Shown: positions 56,301-64,000 of the stretch, one piece after another
How positions within the stretch are numbered: position 1 is the stretch's first letter
How the letters are laid out: each line of letters begins with the position of its first letter
Source: Mycolicibacterium neoaurum ATCC 25795
Lineage (GTDB): Bacteria > Actinomycetota > Actinomycetes > Mycobacteriales > Mycobacteriaceae
DNA: 64,000 nucleotides
Reading direction: 5' to 3'
Assembly: GCF_000691525.1 (NCBI RefSeq)
Contig: NZ_JMDW01000002.1
Location: 62,001 to 126,000 of the forward strand
Notes under the pieces: model-generated
What the model was told of the DNA's origin: nothing
The model's database searches: none
What the model saw: the letters and a program-made list of their open reading frames with translations, nothing else
Position numbers and translations under genes: made by a program

Positions 56301-56844
56301 GCTCAGCCGGATCTTCGGTGACGTGGGCGGCGGGATCAATCGCGACGAGCTCGGCCTGAACAACCCCACCAGCACGACGGCCCAGTCCGACACCGGCACG
56401 GTCAAACCGGTCCGGGCCACCGTCTTCTCCCCCGAGGGCGGCGCCGACGCGCCCAACGAGGCCGGTCTGGCCATCGACGGGAACCCCGCGACCGCGTGGC
56501 CGACCGACACCTACTCCGATCCGGTGCCCTTCCCCGGCTTCAAGAACGGTGTCGGCCTGATGCTGCAGTTGCCCAAGCCCACCGATATCGGATCGGTCAC
56601 GGTCAACGTCTCCAGCGTGGGCACCTCGGTGCAGATCCGCTCGGCCGAGACGGCCAACCCGGCCTCGTTGGCCGATACCAAGGAGCTGACTGCGCCGACC
56701 CCGCTGAAGAAGGGCTCCAACACCATCGACGTGCCCGAAGCGGCACCGACGTCGTATGTGTTGGTGTGGATCTCGACGCTGGGCACGGTGGACGGCAAGA
56801 GTCGCACCGATATCTCCGAGGTGACGGTCAGCGCCCGCTCCTGA
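53332..56844 (+). CDS. murJ: MurJ lipid II flippase fused to a pseudokinase and extracellular domain
   Basis: 1170 residues from ATG 53332, near the 1184 of M. tuberculosis Rv3910. Residues about 20-560 are the 14-helix MviN/MurJ flippase (RLTGFARMVLLAIILGGPLL, FGPPAWAPVVNNVVAIATIG). A cytoplasmic pseudokinase domain at about 690-920 starts IIGGRYRLLVSHGGTDKLRF and lacks the VAIK lysine (QVALTFVD), the HRD motif and DFG. One membrane helix at about 966-990 (GLIIGLAVGGVVVVLVFVLL) leads to an extracellular discoidin-like domain. In M. tuberculosis the pseudokinase, phosphorylated by PknB, recruits FhaA and controls peptidoglycan precursor export. Start overlaps the upstream gene stop. Confidence 0.95.
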   Translation: MSAAQGTRKELSDSAVVSRSWAMALATLISRLTGFARMVLLAIILGGPLLSAFSVANQLPNLIAALVLEATFTAIFVPVLARAEREDPDGGTAFIRRLLTLATLVLLLATISSTLAAPLLTDLMLGSEPLVNRPLTTAFAYLLLPQIIFYGLSSVFMAILNTRNIFGPPAWAPVVNNVVAIATIGLYLLVPGELSVNPVEMGNAKLLVLGIGTTLGVVAQAAVVFVALRAERISMKPLWGIDDRLKTFGMMALAMVLYVLISQVGLIVGNQIASAASASGPAIYNYTWLVLQLPFGIIGVTVLTVVMPRLSRNAASEDGPAVLADLNLATRLTMLTLIPVVAVMTVGGPAIGSALFAYGNFGDTDAGYLGMAITLSSFTLIPYSLVLLQLRVFYARQQPWTPIVLILVITAVKIVTSVAVPHLVTDPGMVAGYLGLANGLGFLAGATVGYVVLRANLIPAGSGGRMISIEVVRTILVTIAASMLAGLLAHVADKLLGLQALTEHGGGAGSLLRLMVIGLIMGPIIGAVLWWAKVPDAVSAVAAVQARLRGRTASASGRTTGADAGHDRRTVPYPDRSNSHPMRPGRPPAARRYAPQAQIATSHTRKGPSVSDTPGSGSAPDAGAESETGATTRIPLQGKADAFAPDTGGFTARPPADYGGDPSREPLAFDPPREGPAEAALGEELHLIPGATIIGGRYRLLVSHGGTDKLRFWHALDTALDRQVALTFVDPDGTLPESDLQDILTRTQRLSSIDSPGLARILDVTRSGSGGLVISEWIRGGSLTEVAETSPSPIGGARAIQSLAGAAEIAHRSGVALSVDDPGRIRVSIEGDVALAFPATLPDANPESDIRGVGAALYALLINRWPLPQTGTASGLEPADLDAVGQPVEPQTVNPDIPFQISAAAARAVQENGGIRSAPTLLNLLQQATAVADRTEYIAPLDESPGDRSARSGAANTDPDAAARRRKGLIIGLAVGGVVVVLVFVLLATVLSRIFGDVGGGINRDELGLNNPTSTTAQSDTGTVKPVRATVFSPEGGADAPNEAGLAIDGNPATAWPTDTYSDPVPFPGFKNGVGLMLQLPKPTDIGSVTVNVSSVGTSVQIRSAETANPASLADTKELTAPTPLKKGSNTIDVPEAAPTSYVLVWISTLGTVDGKSRTDISEVTVSARS

Positions 56845-56943
56845 ACGAAGTTATCCCCAGCCTGTTCTCGACATCCGCGCAGTTCAGGCGGTCGCGGCAA
56901 AGAGGTGCCCGGTGGTTGCGGCAGCGGAATCTAGTGTTCGGCT

Positions 56944-57504
56944 GTGGGGGATATCACGGCAGACGACCGCACCGACGAACAGCTGCTCAGCGCGCACCTG
57001 GCCGGGGACCGATTCGCCTTCGAGCAGCTGTTCCACCGCTACGAGCCTCAGCTGTACCGACTGGCGCGGATCACGACCCGCTGTCCGGACGATGCCCGCG
57101 ACGCGTTGCAGGAAGCGATGCTCTCGGCACATTGCGCGGCCGCTCGGTTCCGCCACGACTGCACCGTGAAGAGCTGGTTGCGCCGAATCGTGGTGAACGC
57201 CTGCCTGGACCGCTTGCGACGGCACAGGGCGCGTCCCACGGCGCCGTTGGATCCGGATCTCGCCGGCCACGCCCCGGACCCCATCCCGGCATTGGACACG
57301 GCGATCGTGGTGGAGAACGCGTTGCTGCGGCTGCCCATCGACCAGCGGGCGGCCATCGTCGCGGTCGATATGCAGGGATTCTCGGTGGCCGAGACAGCCG
57401 CCATGCTCGGTGTGCCGGAGGGCACCGTCAAGAGTCGGTGTGCGCGCGGTCGGTCCAAACTCGCGACCACCCTGGCCCACCTGAGCGCACCGATGGCGCG
57501 ATGA
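56944..57504 (+). CDS. sigM: ECF sigma factor SigM
   Basis: 186 residues from GTG 56944. Region 2 (GDRFAFEQLFHRYEPQLYRL, DARDALQEAMLSAHCAAARF, CTVKSWLRRIVVNACLDRLR) and region 4 (LLRLPIDQRAAIVAVDMQGF, SVAETAAMLGVPEGTVKSRC) of the ECF family are complete. In M. tuberculosis SigM controls a set of secreted and ESX genes and is held by the product of the next gene. The anti-sigma gene begins only eight bases downstream, consistent with co-translation. It follows murJ by 99 bases. Confidence 0.95.
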   Translation: MGDITADDRTDEQLLSAHLAGDRFAFEQLFHRYEPQLYRLARITTRCPDDARDALQEAMLSAHCAAARFRHDCTVKSWLRRIVVNACLDRLRRHRARPTAPLDPDLAGHAPDPIPALDTAIVVENALLRLPIDQRAAIVAVDMQGFSVAETAAMLGVPEGTVKSRCARGRSKLATTLAHLSAPMAR

Positions 57505-57511
57505 TGGAACG

Positions 57512-58162
57512 GTGCCCACGGAGCCCGATGACGCGACCATCGCCAAGGTCCGCCGTGAGCTCGCCGATCTCGCCGAGGCACCGGCGCCCGCCCCGCCGCC
57601 GGACGTGACCGCTGCTGTCGTCGCGGCACTGCGTGGGCACCACCGCGTCGTACCTGCCGATGGTGGCCCGTTGCGGCATGCCGACCGTCCGCCGGTGCGC
57701 CGAGGCACGTGGCTGTTCGTCGGTCTGCTCGCGGCCGGCGTCGCGGTCATCGTCGCGGTCGTCCTGGGCAGCCTGGCACTCACCGGCACCGAGCCTGGGC
57801 CGGGCACCGGAGCTCGGGCGGATTACACGACGGCACGGCACGTCATCGAGCAGTCCACACCGTCGGACCTGCCGTTGCCGGCCCAGGCCATCGAAGCCCT
57901 GCTGATCCGCCCGCCGGTGCTGGGTCCGCTGAAGGACACATCGGCCTGCCTGACCAGGCTAGGCCGCCCGGCCGATACGCCCATCCTCGGCGCCCAACCG
58001 GTGCCCGCTGGGGTGCTGCTGGTGCTGCCCGGATCCACGCCGGAGGAGATGGTCGCGGTCGTGGTGGCAGCCGGATGTCCCGCCACGGACCCGGCGTTGC
58101 TGACGAGTTCGGTGCTGCCGCGGCCCTCACATGCCGGTCGGGAACACCGCGGCCTACGCTGA
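57512..58162 (+). CDS. rsmA: Anti-sigma-M factor (Rv3912 homologue)
   Basis: 216 residues from GTG 57512. A cytoplasmic N-terminal part (PDDATIAKVRRELADLAEAP) that should clamp SigM, one membrane helix at about 68-92 (TWLFVGLLAAGVAVIVAVVL), and an extracytoplasmic domain of about 120 residues (DTSACLTRLGRPADTPILGA, LLVLPGSTPEEMVAVVVAAG). No CHCC zinc motif is present, so release is probably by regulated proteolysis and not by direct redox sensing. It is the immediate partner of sigM and lies upstream of the thioredoxin genes. Confidence 0.9.
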   Translation: MPTEPDDATIAKVRRELADLAEAPAPAPPPDVTAAVVAALRGHHRVVPADGGPLRHADRPPVRRGTWLFVGLLAAGVAVIVAVVLGSLALTGTEPGPGTGARADYTTARHVIEQSTPSDLPLPAQAIEALLIRPPVLGPLKDTSACLTRLGRPADTPILGAQPVPAGVLLVLPGSTPEEMVAVVVAAGCPATDPALLTSSVLPRPSHAGREHRGLR

Positions 58163-58210
58163 TGTTTGAACTCACGCCGCTTATGCGGCAGAAAGGCTGG
58201 GATATACACG

Positions 58211-59173
58211 ATGTCCACCACTTCTGAGGACACGTCCCCCATCCACGACGTGATCATCATCGGATCCGGCCCGGCCGGGTACACCGCGGCGGTGTACACC
58301 GCCCGCGCACAGTTGAAGCCGTTGGTGTTCGAGGGCATTTCCTTCGGCGGTGCGCTGATGACCACCACCGAGGTCGAGAACTACCCCGGCTTCCGGGAGG
58401 GCATCACCGGGCCGAACCTGATGGAGGAGATGCGCGAGCAGGCGCTGCGCTTCGGTGCCGACCTGCGCATGGAAGATGTCGATTCGGTGGACCTCAGCGG
58501 TCCGGTCAAGACGGTGACCGTCGGCGATGAGACGTTCCGCGCCAAATCGGTGATCTTGGCCATGGGTGCCGCGGCCCGCCAGCTCGGGATCCCGGGCGAG
58601 CAGGAGCGCATCGGCCTCGGTGTGAGTACGTGCGCCACCTGCGATGGGTTCTTCTTCCGCGAGCAGGACATCGCCGTGATCGGCGGCGGCGACTCGGCGA
58701 TGGAAGAAGCCATCTTCCTGACCAAGTTCGCCCGCAGTGTGACGCTGATCCATCGCCGGGACGAGTTCCGGGCATCCAAGATCATGCTCGAGCGCGCCCA
58801 GGCCAACGAGAAGATCACCATCCTGACCAACACCGCCGTCGAAGAGATCGAGGGTGACCCCAAGGTCACCGGAATTCGGTTGCGCGACACGGTAACCGGT
58901 GAAGAGTCCAAGCTCGCCGTGTCCGGTGTGTTCGTCGCAATCGGGCACATCCCGCGCTCGGATCTGGTCAAGGGTCAGGTCGACCTCGATGAGGACGGTT
59001 ACGTCAAGGTGATCGGTCGCAGCACCGCGACGTCGATCGAAGGTGTCTTCGCCGCAGGCGATCTGGTGGACCACACCTACCGCCAGGCCATCACCGCCGC
59101 GGGCTCCGGCTGTTCGGCGGCCATCGACACAGAGCGCTGGCTCACCGAATTCCCCGCTCCCACCGAAGATTAG
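58211..59173 (+). CDS. trxB: Thioredoxin reductase
   Basis: 320 residues from ATG 58211 ([14 protein letters not shown]). FAD loop [19 protein letters not shown], redox-active pair CATC (in [11 protein letters not shown]), NADPH loop [12 protein letters not shown], and the FAD-binding [14 protein letters not shown]. It reduces thioredoxin with NADPH, the main cytosolic disulphide pathway beside mycothiol. A longer frame with an upstream start (MNSRRLCG) is possible but has no family support. trxA follows nine bases after the stop. Confidence 0.97.
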   Translation: MSTTSEDTSPIHDVIIIGSGPAGYTAAVYTARAQLKPLVFEGISFGGALMTTTEVENYPGFREGITGPNLMEEMREQALRFGADLRMEDVDSVDLSGPVKTVTVGDETFRAKSVILAMGAAARQLGIPGEQERIGLGVSTCATCDGFFFREQDIAVIGGGDSAMEEAIFLTKFARSVTLIHRRDEFRASKIMLERAQANEKITILTNTAVEEIEGDPKVTGIRLRDTVTGEESKLAVSGVFVAIGHIPRSDLVKGQVDLDEDGYVKVIGRSTATSIEGVFAAGDLVDHTYRQAITAAGSGCSAAIDTERWLTEFPAPTED

Positions 59174-59182
59174 GAGAAGTTC

Positions 59183-59518
59183 ATGGCTGAGAACTCCGCG
59201 ACCGTTGCGGTCACCGACGATTCGTTCAAGCAGGACGTGCTGTCCAGCTCCACCCCGGTGTTGGTCGACTTCTGGGCAACCTGGTGCGGCCCGTGCAAGA
59301 TGGTCGCCCCCGTGCTCGAGGAGATCGCCGCGGAGAAGTCCGGCGAGCTCACCGTCGCCAAGCTCGACGTCGACGCAAACCCCGAGACCGCCCGTGACTT
59401 CCAGGTCGTGTCGATCCCGACGATGATCTTGTTCAAGGACGGTCAGCCGGTCAAACGGATCGTCGGCGCCAAGGGTAAGGCGGCGCTGCTGCGCGAGATC
59501 GCCGACGATCTCACCTGA
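59183..59518 (+). CDS. trxA: Thioredoxin
   Basis: 111 residues, equivalent to M. tuberculosis TrxC (Rv3914). Active site [17 protein letters not shown], with the cis-Pro loop [20 protein letters not shown] and the C-terminal helix [12 protein letters not shown] clear AGGAGAAG ribosome site precedes the ATG. It is the electron carrier for the reductase encoded just upstream, reducing protein disulphides. A hairpin follows the stop. Confidence 0.97.
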   Translation: MAENSATVAVTDDSFKQDVLSSSTPVLVDFWATWCGPCKMVAPVLEEIAAEKSGELTVAKLDVDANPETARDFQVVSIPTMILFKDGQPVKRIVGAKGKAALLREIADDLT

Positions 59519-59525
59519 GGCCGGT

Positions 59526-59550
59526 TCGGCGCATCACACGCCGAGGTTTT
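59526..59550 (+). terminator. trxA terminator
   Basis: Six-base stem TCGGCG / CGCCGA with a seven-base loop, then GGTTTT, eight bases after the trxA stop. This is one of the few terminators here with a T run. It should separate the trx operon from cwlM. Confidence 0.6.
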
Positions 59551-59644
59551 CCGGATTTTAAGCGTCATCTGAGACAATGCTGTCTATCCGGAGTGCCATT
59601 GCCGTCGGTTCGGGTGGGGGTACTCAATGTCGGGAAGGCCAGGA

Positions 59645-60838
59645 ATGTCGATACTGCGTCGCGGCGACCGCGGAAGTGCGGTCGTCGAGATCAGGGCGGC
59701 ACTGGCCGGCTTGAACATGCTCGAGCACCCCGATGCCGAGCCGACCACCGGCAAGCATATCGTCGCCGATCTGTTCGATGACGAGCTCGACCGTGCCGTG
59801 CGCGCTTTCCAGCAGCACCGGGGTCTGCTGGTCGACGGCCTGGTTGGTGAAGCCACCGCCCGTGCCCTGCGCGAGGCTTCCTATCAGCTGGGCGCGCGTA
59901 CGCTGTCCCATCAGTTCGGCGCACCGATGTACGGCGACGATGTGGCGACCCTGCAGGCCAGACTGCAGGATCTCGGCTTCTACACCGGCCTGGTCGACGG
60001 CCATTTCGGGTTGCAGACGCACAACGCGCTGATGTTCTTCCAGCGGGAGTATGGCCTGTTCCCGGATGGGATATGTGGCCCGGAGACGCTGCGATCGCTG
60101 TACTTCCTCGGCTCCCGGGTCACCGGCGGTTCGCCACACGCCATCCGCGAGGAGGAGCTGGTGCGCCGCTCGGGTCCGCGGCTGTCCGGAAAGCGGGTCA
60201 TCATCGATCCGGGCCGCGGCGGCAGTGATCTGGGTGCCATCATCCAAGGTCCCGAGGGTCCGATCAGCGAGGCCGACATCCTGTGGGATCTGGCCAGCCG
60301 ACTCGAGGGCAGGATGACTGCCATCGGAATGGACACCTTCTTGTCGCGTTCGGCCAACAGCAGCCCATCGGATGCCGAACGGGCGGCCACCGCCAACACG
60401 GTGGGTGCAGATCTGATGATCAGCCTGCGCTGCACCACCCACACCAGTGCGACAGCCAGCGGCGTCGCCTCCTTCCACTTCGGTAACTCGCATGGCTCGG
60501 TCTCCACCATCGGCCGCAATCTCGCAGATTTCATCCAGCGAGAGCTCGTGGCGCGCACCGGATCCCGTGATTGTCGTGTGCACGGACGTACCTGGGACCT
60601 GCTCCGGCTGACCCGGATGCCCACCGTGCAGGTCGATCTCGGCTATGTGACCAACACACACGATCGAACGCTGTTGTCGTCAGCCGCATCTCGTGATGCC
60701 ATCGCCGAGGGTATGTTGGCCGCGGTGAAGCGCCTCTATCTGCTCGGGAAGGATGATCGCCCGACCGGGACGTTCACCTTTGCCGAACTACTGGCCCACG
60801 AGCTGTCGGTCGAGGCCGGCCGCGTCGCCCCCAGCTGA
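59645..60838 (+). CDS. cwlM: CwlM, amidase-fold regulator of peptidoglycan synthesis
   Basis: 397 residues from ATG 59645 (MSILRRGDRGSAVVEI); an ATG at 59627 is an alternative. Two peptidoglycan-binding modules (AVRAFQQHRGLLVDGLVGEA; ATLQARLQDLGFYTGLVDGH with FGLQTHNALMFFQREYG) precede an amidase_3 domain (VIIDPGRGGSDLGAI, NTVGADLMISLRCTTH). In mycobacteria CwlM is essential and not chiefly an amidase: PknB phosphorylates it near the C-terminus, and the phosphorylated form activates MurA. The matching threonine is in RPTGTFTFAELLAHELSVE; with this start it falls at 374. No signal peptide, consistent with a cytoplasmic regulator. Confidence 0.93.
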   Translation: MSILRRGDRGSAVVEIRAALAGLNMLEHPDAEPTTGKHIVADLFDDELDRAVRAFQQHRGLLVDGLVGEATARALREASYQLGARTLSHQFGAPMYGDDVATLQARLQDLGFYTGLVDGHFGLQTHNALMFFQREYGLFPDGICGPETLRSLYFLGSRVTGGSPHAIREEELVRRSGPRLSGKRVIIDPGRGGSDLGAIIQGPEGPISEADILWDLASRLEGRMTAIGMDTFLSRSANSSPSDAERAATANTVGADLMISLRCTTHTSATASGVASFHFGNSHGSVSTIGRNLADFIQRELVARTGSRDCRVHGRTWDLLRLTRMPTVQVDLGYVTNTHDRTLLSSAASRDAIAEGMLAAVKRLYLLGKDDRPTGTFTFAELLAHELSVEAGRVAPS

Positions 60839-60872
60839 CCTCTCCGGCCGCAACTTCCTCGAGCGACGCCGC

Positions 60873-61616
60873 TCAGCAGACGGCAGCGCCGGCACCGACC
60901 GGCGCCTGCAGGCGGGCACTTTCCAGCAGCCGTTCTAGCGCTGCCTCCACATCGGCCTTCCAGCCCAATCCCTGCTCGAGTTCGAGGCGCAAGCGCGGGA
61001 AGTACGGATGGGGTGCAACGACCTCGAAACCCGCTGCACTGAGAAACTCCGCCGACACGATGCACTGTCCGGCCGAACAGTCACCCAACGCCTCGATCAC
61101 CGTTGCCAGCTCGGCTGTCGCGCCGCCCGCGCACAGCTCGTCGGCCAGAGTCGTCCGTCCGAACGCCTCGAGGGCGCGCACGCCGCGCCGGATCAAGTCG
61201 GCCGCGACCGCCGCCACCAATGCCCGGGACAAATCATCCCCGTCGTCGGTCGAGTCGACACCCAGCGAGGTCAACAAGACCGCGTCCGCGCTCACCGGTC
61301 CGGTGGGGAATCGAGCAGCGCGCGGTACCGCCCCCGGCGGTGCGTAAAAGGCATAGCCCGAGCACGGTGCCTCGACGGTCAGCGCCGCGGCGTCCTGCTC
61401 GCCGGGTGCATCCGGTCCGACCAACGCCACCTGGGCGCAAGAACCCCATTCCAGCATGACCATCGACAGCCATGCTTCTTTCTCGAACTCCGGGTCGGCC
61501 AGATGGTCCTCACCCTGCACCGTCGAGGGGTCGACCTCCCAGAACACACAGCGTCGCGCATGTTTGGGTAACTGATCGAACGCCTCGAGCCGAAGCGAGC
61601 TGATTCGCGCTGACAC
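60873..61616 (-). CDS. Rv3916c homologue, probable GNAT-like protein
   Basis: 247 residues from GTG 61616. Segments such as CVFWEVDP, EKEAWLSMVMLEWGSCAQVA and SAEFLSAAGFEVVAPHPYFP with RLRLEL look like an acetyltransferase (GNAT) fold, and the second half (VAADLIRRGVRALEAFGRTT) supports this, but the acetyl-CoA loop is poorly conserved. It is convergent with cwlM and lies 213 bases upstream of the parB end on the same strand, where M. tuberculosis has Rv3916c. The substrate is unknown. Confidence 0.8.
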   Translation of the reverse strand: MSARISSLRLEAFDQLPKHARRCVFWEVDPSTVQGEDHLADPEFEKEAWLSMVMLEWGSCAQVALVGPDAPGEQDAAALTVEAPCSGYAFYAPPGAVPRAARFPTGPVSADAVLLTSLGVDSTDDGDDLSRALVAAVAADLIRRGVRALEAFGRTTLADELCAGGATAELATVIEALGDCSAGQCIVSAEFLSAAGFEVVAPHPYFPRLRLELEQGLGWKADVEAALERLLESARLQAPVGAGAAVC

Positions 61617-61829
61617 TTCGAGTCCTCACCCTTCGATTCTGGAGAGCGCACGGACCTCCAGGATAGGAGAAAAGCCACCGATTCGATGTGCTGCGCCAAA
61701 TCCGTTGCTACACATTCGATCTCCGCGATGAGGACGCTATCCCTCGGATGCCCGGCCGGCCAGTGTCACAGTGACGTAATTCGCCCTTGTCACCGGTCAT
61801 GGAAAGACAGCGCGAAATCGGCCCCATCA

Positions 61830-62834
61830 TTACTTGGCGGAGTTCATCAGCTCGACGATGCGCTGCAAATCATCGACGGAGCCGAACTCGACCACGATCT
61901 TGCCCTTGCGTTTGCCCAGACTCACGGTCACCCGCGTGTCGAACGCCGTCGACAGCTGTTCGGCGACATCCTGCAGACCCGGCATCTGGATGGGCTTGCG
62001 CCGCGGTGCCGGGGGTTCGGCCGGACCGTTGCGGTTCGCCAAGGTGACGGCTTCCTCGGTCGCCCGCACCGACAAGCCCTCGGCCACGATCCGCGCGGCG
62101 AGTTCTTCTTGCTGCTCGGGTCCACCCTCGAGAGCCAGTAGCGCCCTGGCGTGCCCGGCGGAAAGCACACCTGCAGCCACCCTGCGCTGGACGGCGATCG
62201 GCAGGCGCAGGAGTCGAATCATGTTCGAGATCAGTGGACGCGACCGACCGATCCGCGATGCCAGCTCGTCATGGGTGACACCGAACTCATCGAGAAGCTG
62301 TTGGTAGGCGGCTGCCTCTTCCAAGGGATTCAGCTGAGCGCGGTGGATGTTCTCCAGCAGCGCGTCGCGGAGCATGCTGTCATCCGCGGTCTCCCGAACG
62401 ATCGCCGGGATCGCGGTCAGTCCGGCCTCCTGGGATGCCCTCCACCGCCGCTCCCCCATCACCAGCTGATAGCGCGTCGCGCCGTCCACTGCCGGCATCG
62501 CGCGCACCACGATCGGCTGCATGACGCCGAACTCCTTGATGGAGTGGATCAGCTCCGAAAGCGCCTCTTCGTCGAAGACCTGCCGCGGCTGGCGCGGGTT
62601 CGGATCGATGGACTTCGGATCGATCTCTCGGTACACCGCACCGAACTCCGCCACGGCCGCTGCCTCGGCAGCCGTCGGCGACGGTGCGGCGGTCTTCGGC
62701 GCGCCCCCCATCAGGACGTCGGCAGCGCTGTCCCCGATCCGCGGAGCACCCAGCGCCTCGCCCTCACCGGGGCCGGTCGGGATCAACGACGCCAGTCCGC
62801 GTCCCAGTCCGCTGCGCTTCTTCGCCTGGTTCAT
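61830..62834 (-). CDS. parB: Chromosome partitioning protein ParB
   Basis: 334 residues from ATG 62834. The N-terminal ParA-contact region ([17 protein letters not shown]), the CTP-switch/GERR motif ([20 protein letters not shown]), the helix-turn-helix ([20 protein letters not shown]) and the C-terminal dimerisation region ([20 protein letters not shown]) are all present. ParB loads at parS, slides as a CTP-bound clamp and, with ParA, moves the new origin. The gene follows parA closely, 40 bases after its stop, in one operon with rsmG. An upstream extension into that gap was not used. Confidence 0.97.
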   Translation of the reverse strand: MNQAKKRSGLGRGLASLIPTGPGEGEALGAPRIGDSAADVLMGGAPKTAAPSPTAAEAAAVAEFGAVYREIDPKSIDPNPRQPRQVFDEEALSELIHSIKEFGVMQPIVVRAMPAVDGATRYQLVMGERRWRASQEAGLTAIPAIVRETADDSMLRDALLENIHRAQLNPLEEAAAYQQLLDEFGVTHDELASRIGRSRPLISNMIRLLRLPIAVQRRVAAGVLSAGHARALLALEGGPEQQEELAARIVAEGLSVRATEEAVTLANRNGPAEPPAPRRKPIQMPGLQDVAEQLSTAFDTRVTVSLGKRKGKIVVEFGSVDDLQRIVELMNSAK

Positions 62835-62874
62835 CGACCTCTCCTGCTGATCTTCTGCTCGGGAACTACGTGGA

Positions 62875-64000
<1,126 letters not shown>

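Overview
The window comes from the oriC-proximal chromosome of a mycobacterium, most likely a rapidly growing Mycolicibacterium-type species. It is GC-rich, uses many GTG starts, and carries a chain of genes recognisable as mycobacterial: intein-bearing dnaB, rpsF-ssb-rpsR-rplI, ponA1, ino1, leuS, pcnA, mutT4, a murJ fused to a pseudokinase, sigM, trxB-trxA, cwlM, parB-parA and the end of rsmG. A glucosylglycerate hydrolase and F420-type oxidoreductases fit the same group. oriC itself is not inside; it should lie a few kb beyond the right edge (inference from the usual order rsmG, yidC, rpmH, dnaA).

Bases 1-13,300 are accessory. A translationally coupled operon on the minus strand (CoA ligase, FAH-family hydrolase, extradiol dioxygenase) faces a TetR gene across two matching palindromes. 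Next come an XRE-cupin regulator and a divergent benzoate transporter gene, benE, broken by one in-frame amber codon, with a 34-bp palindrome between them. A 1188-residue secreted PGRS-type glycine-rich protein ending in a C39-like cysteine peptidase domain follows, then small hypothetical genes, a methyltransferase, a LapA-domain protein and an FDOR enzyme.

Bases 13,388-26,680 are replication, ribosome and envelope core: dnaB with a class 3 intein, the S6/SSB/S18/L9 operon ending in an 18-bp stem terminator, a GT87-like glycosyltransferase, ponA1, a zinc-ribbon protein, twin DUF1707 proteins, a PadR regulator and ino1. Bases 26,692-39,500 mix conserved and accessory metabolism: a secreted lipase opposite a TetR gene with a perfect operator, an Rv0045c-like hydrolase, PhoX, an LLM oxidoreductase, a two-gene amino-acid ABC importer, MarR, glucosylglycerate hydrolase, an SDR and a formaldehyde dehydrogenase.

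Bases 39,684-64,000 return to conserved order: leuS, an LpqN-family protein, a Cys-tailed membrane protein, YqgE, an MFS transporter and a DinB-like protein, then an ankyrin protein, a DxDxDG-repeat protein, pcnA, the overlapping mutT4 / DUF6049 / murJ set, sigM with its anti-sigma factor, the thioredoxin pair, cwlM, an Rv3916c homologue and parB-parA. A perfect parS lies in the start of parA and a 14/16 parS-like site lies 17 kb away. In M. tuberculosis the dnaB-to-Rv0036c block and the Rv3906c-to-Rv3919c block sit on opposite sides of oriC; here they are adjacent, as I recall for M. smegmatis.
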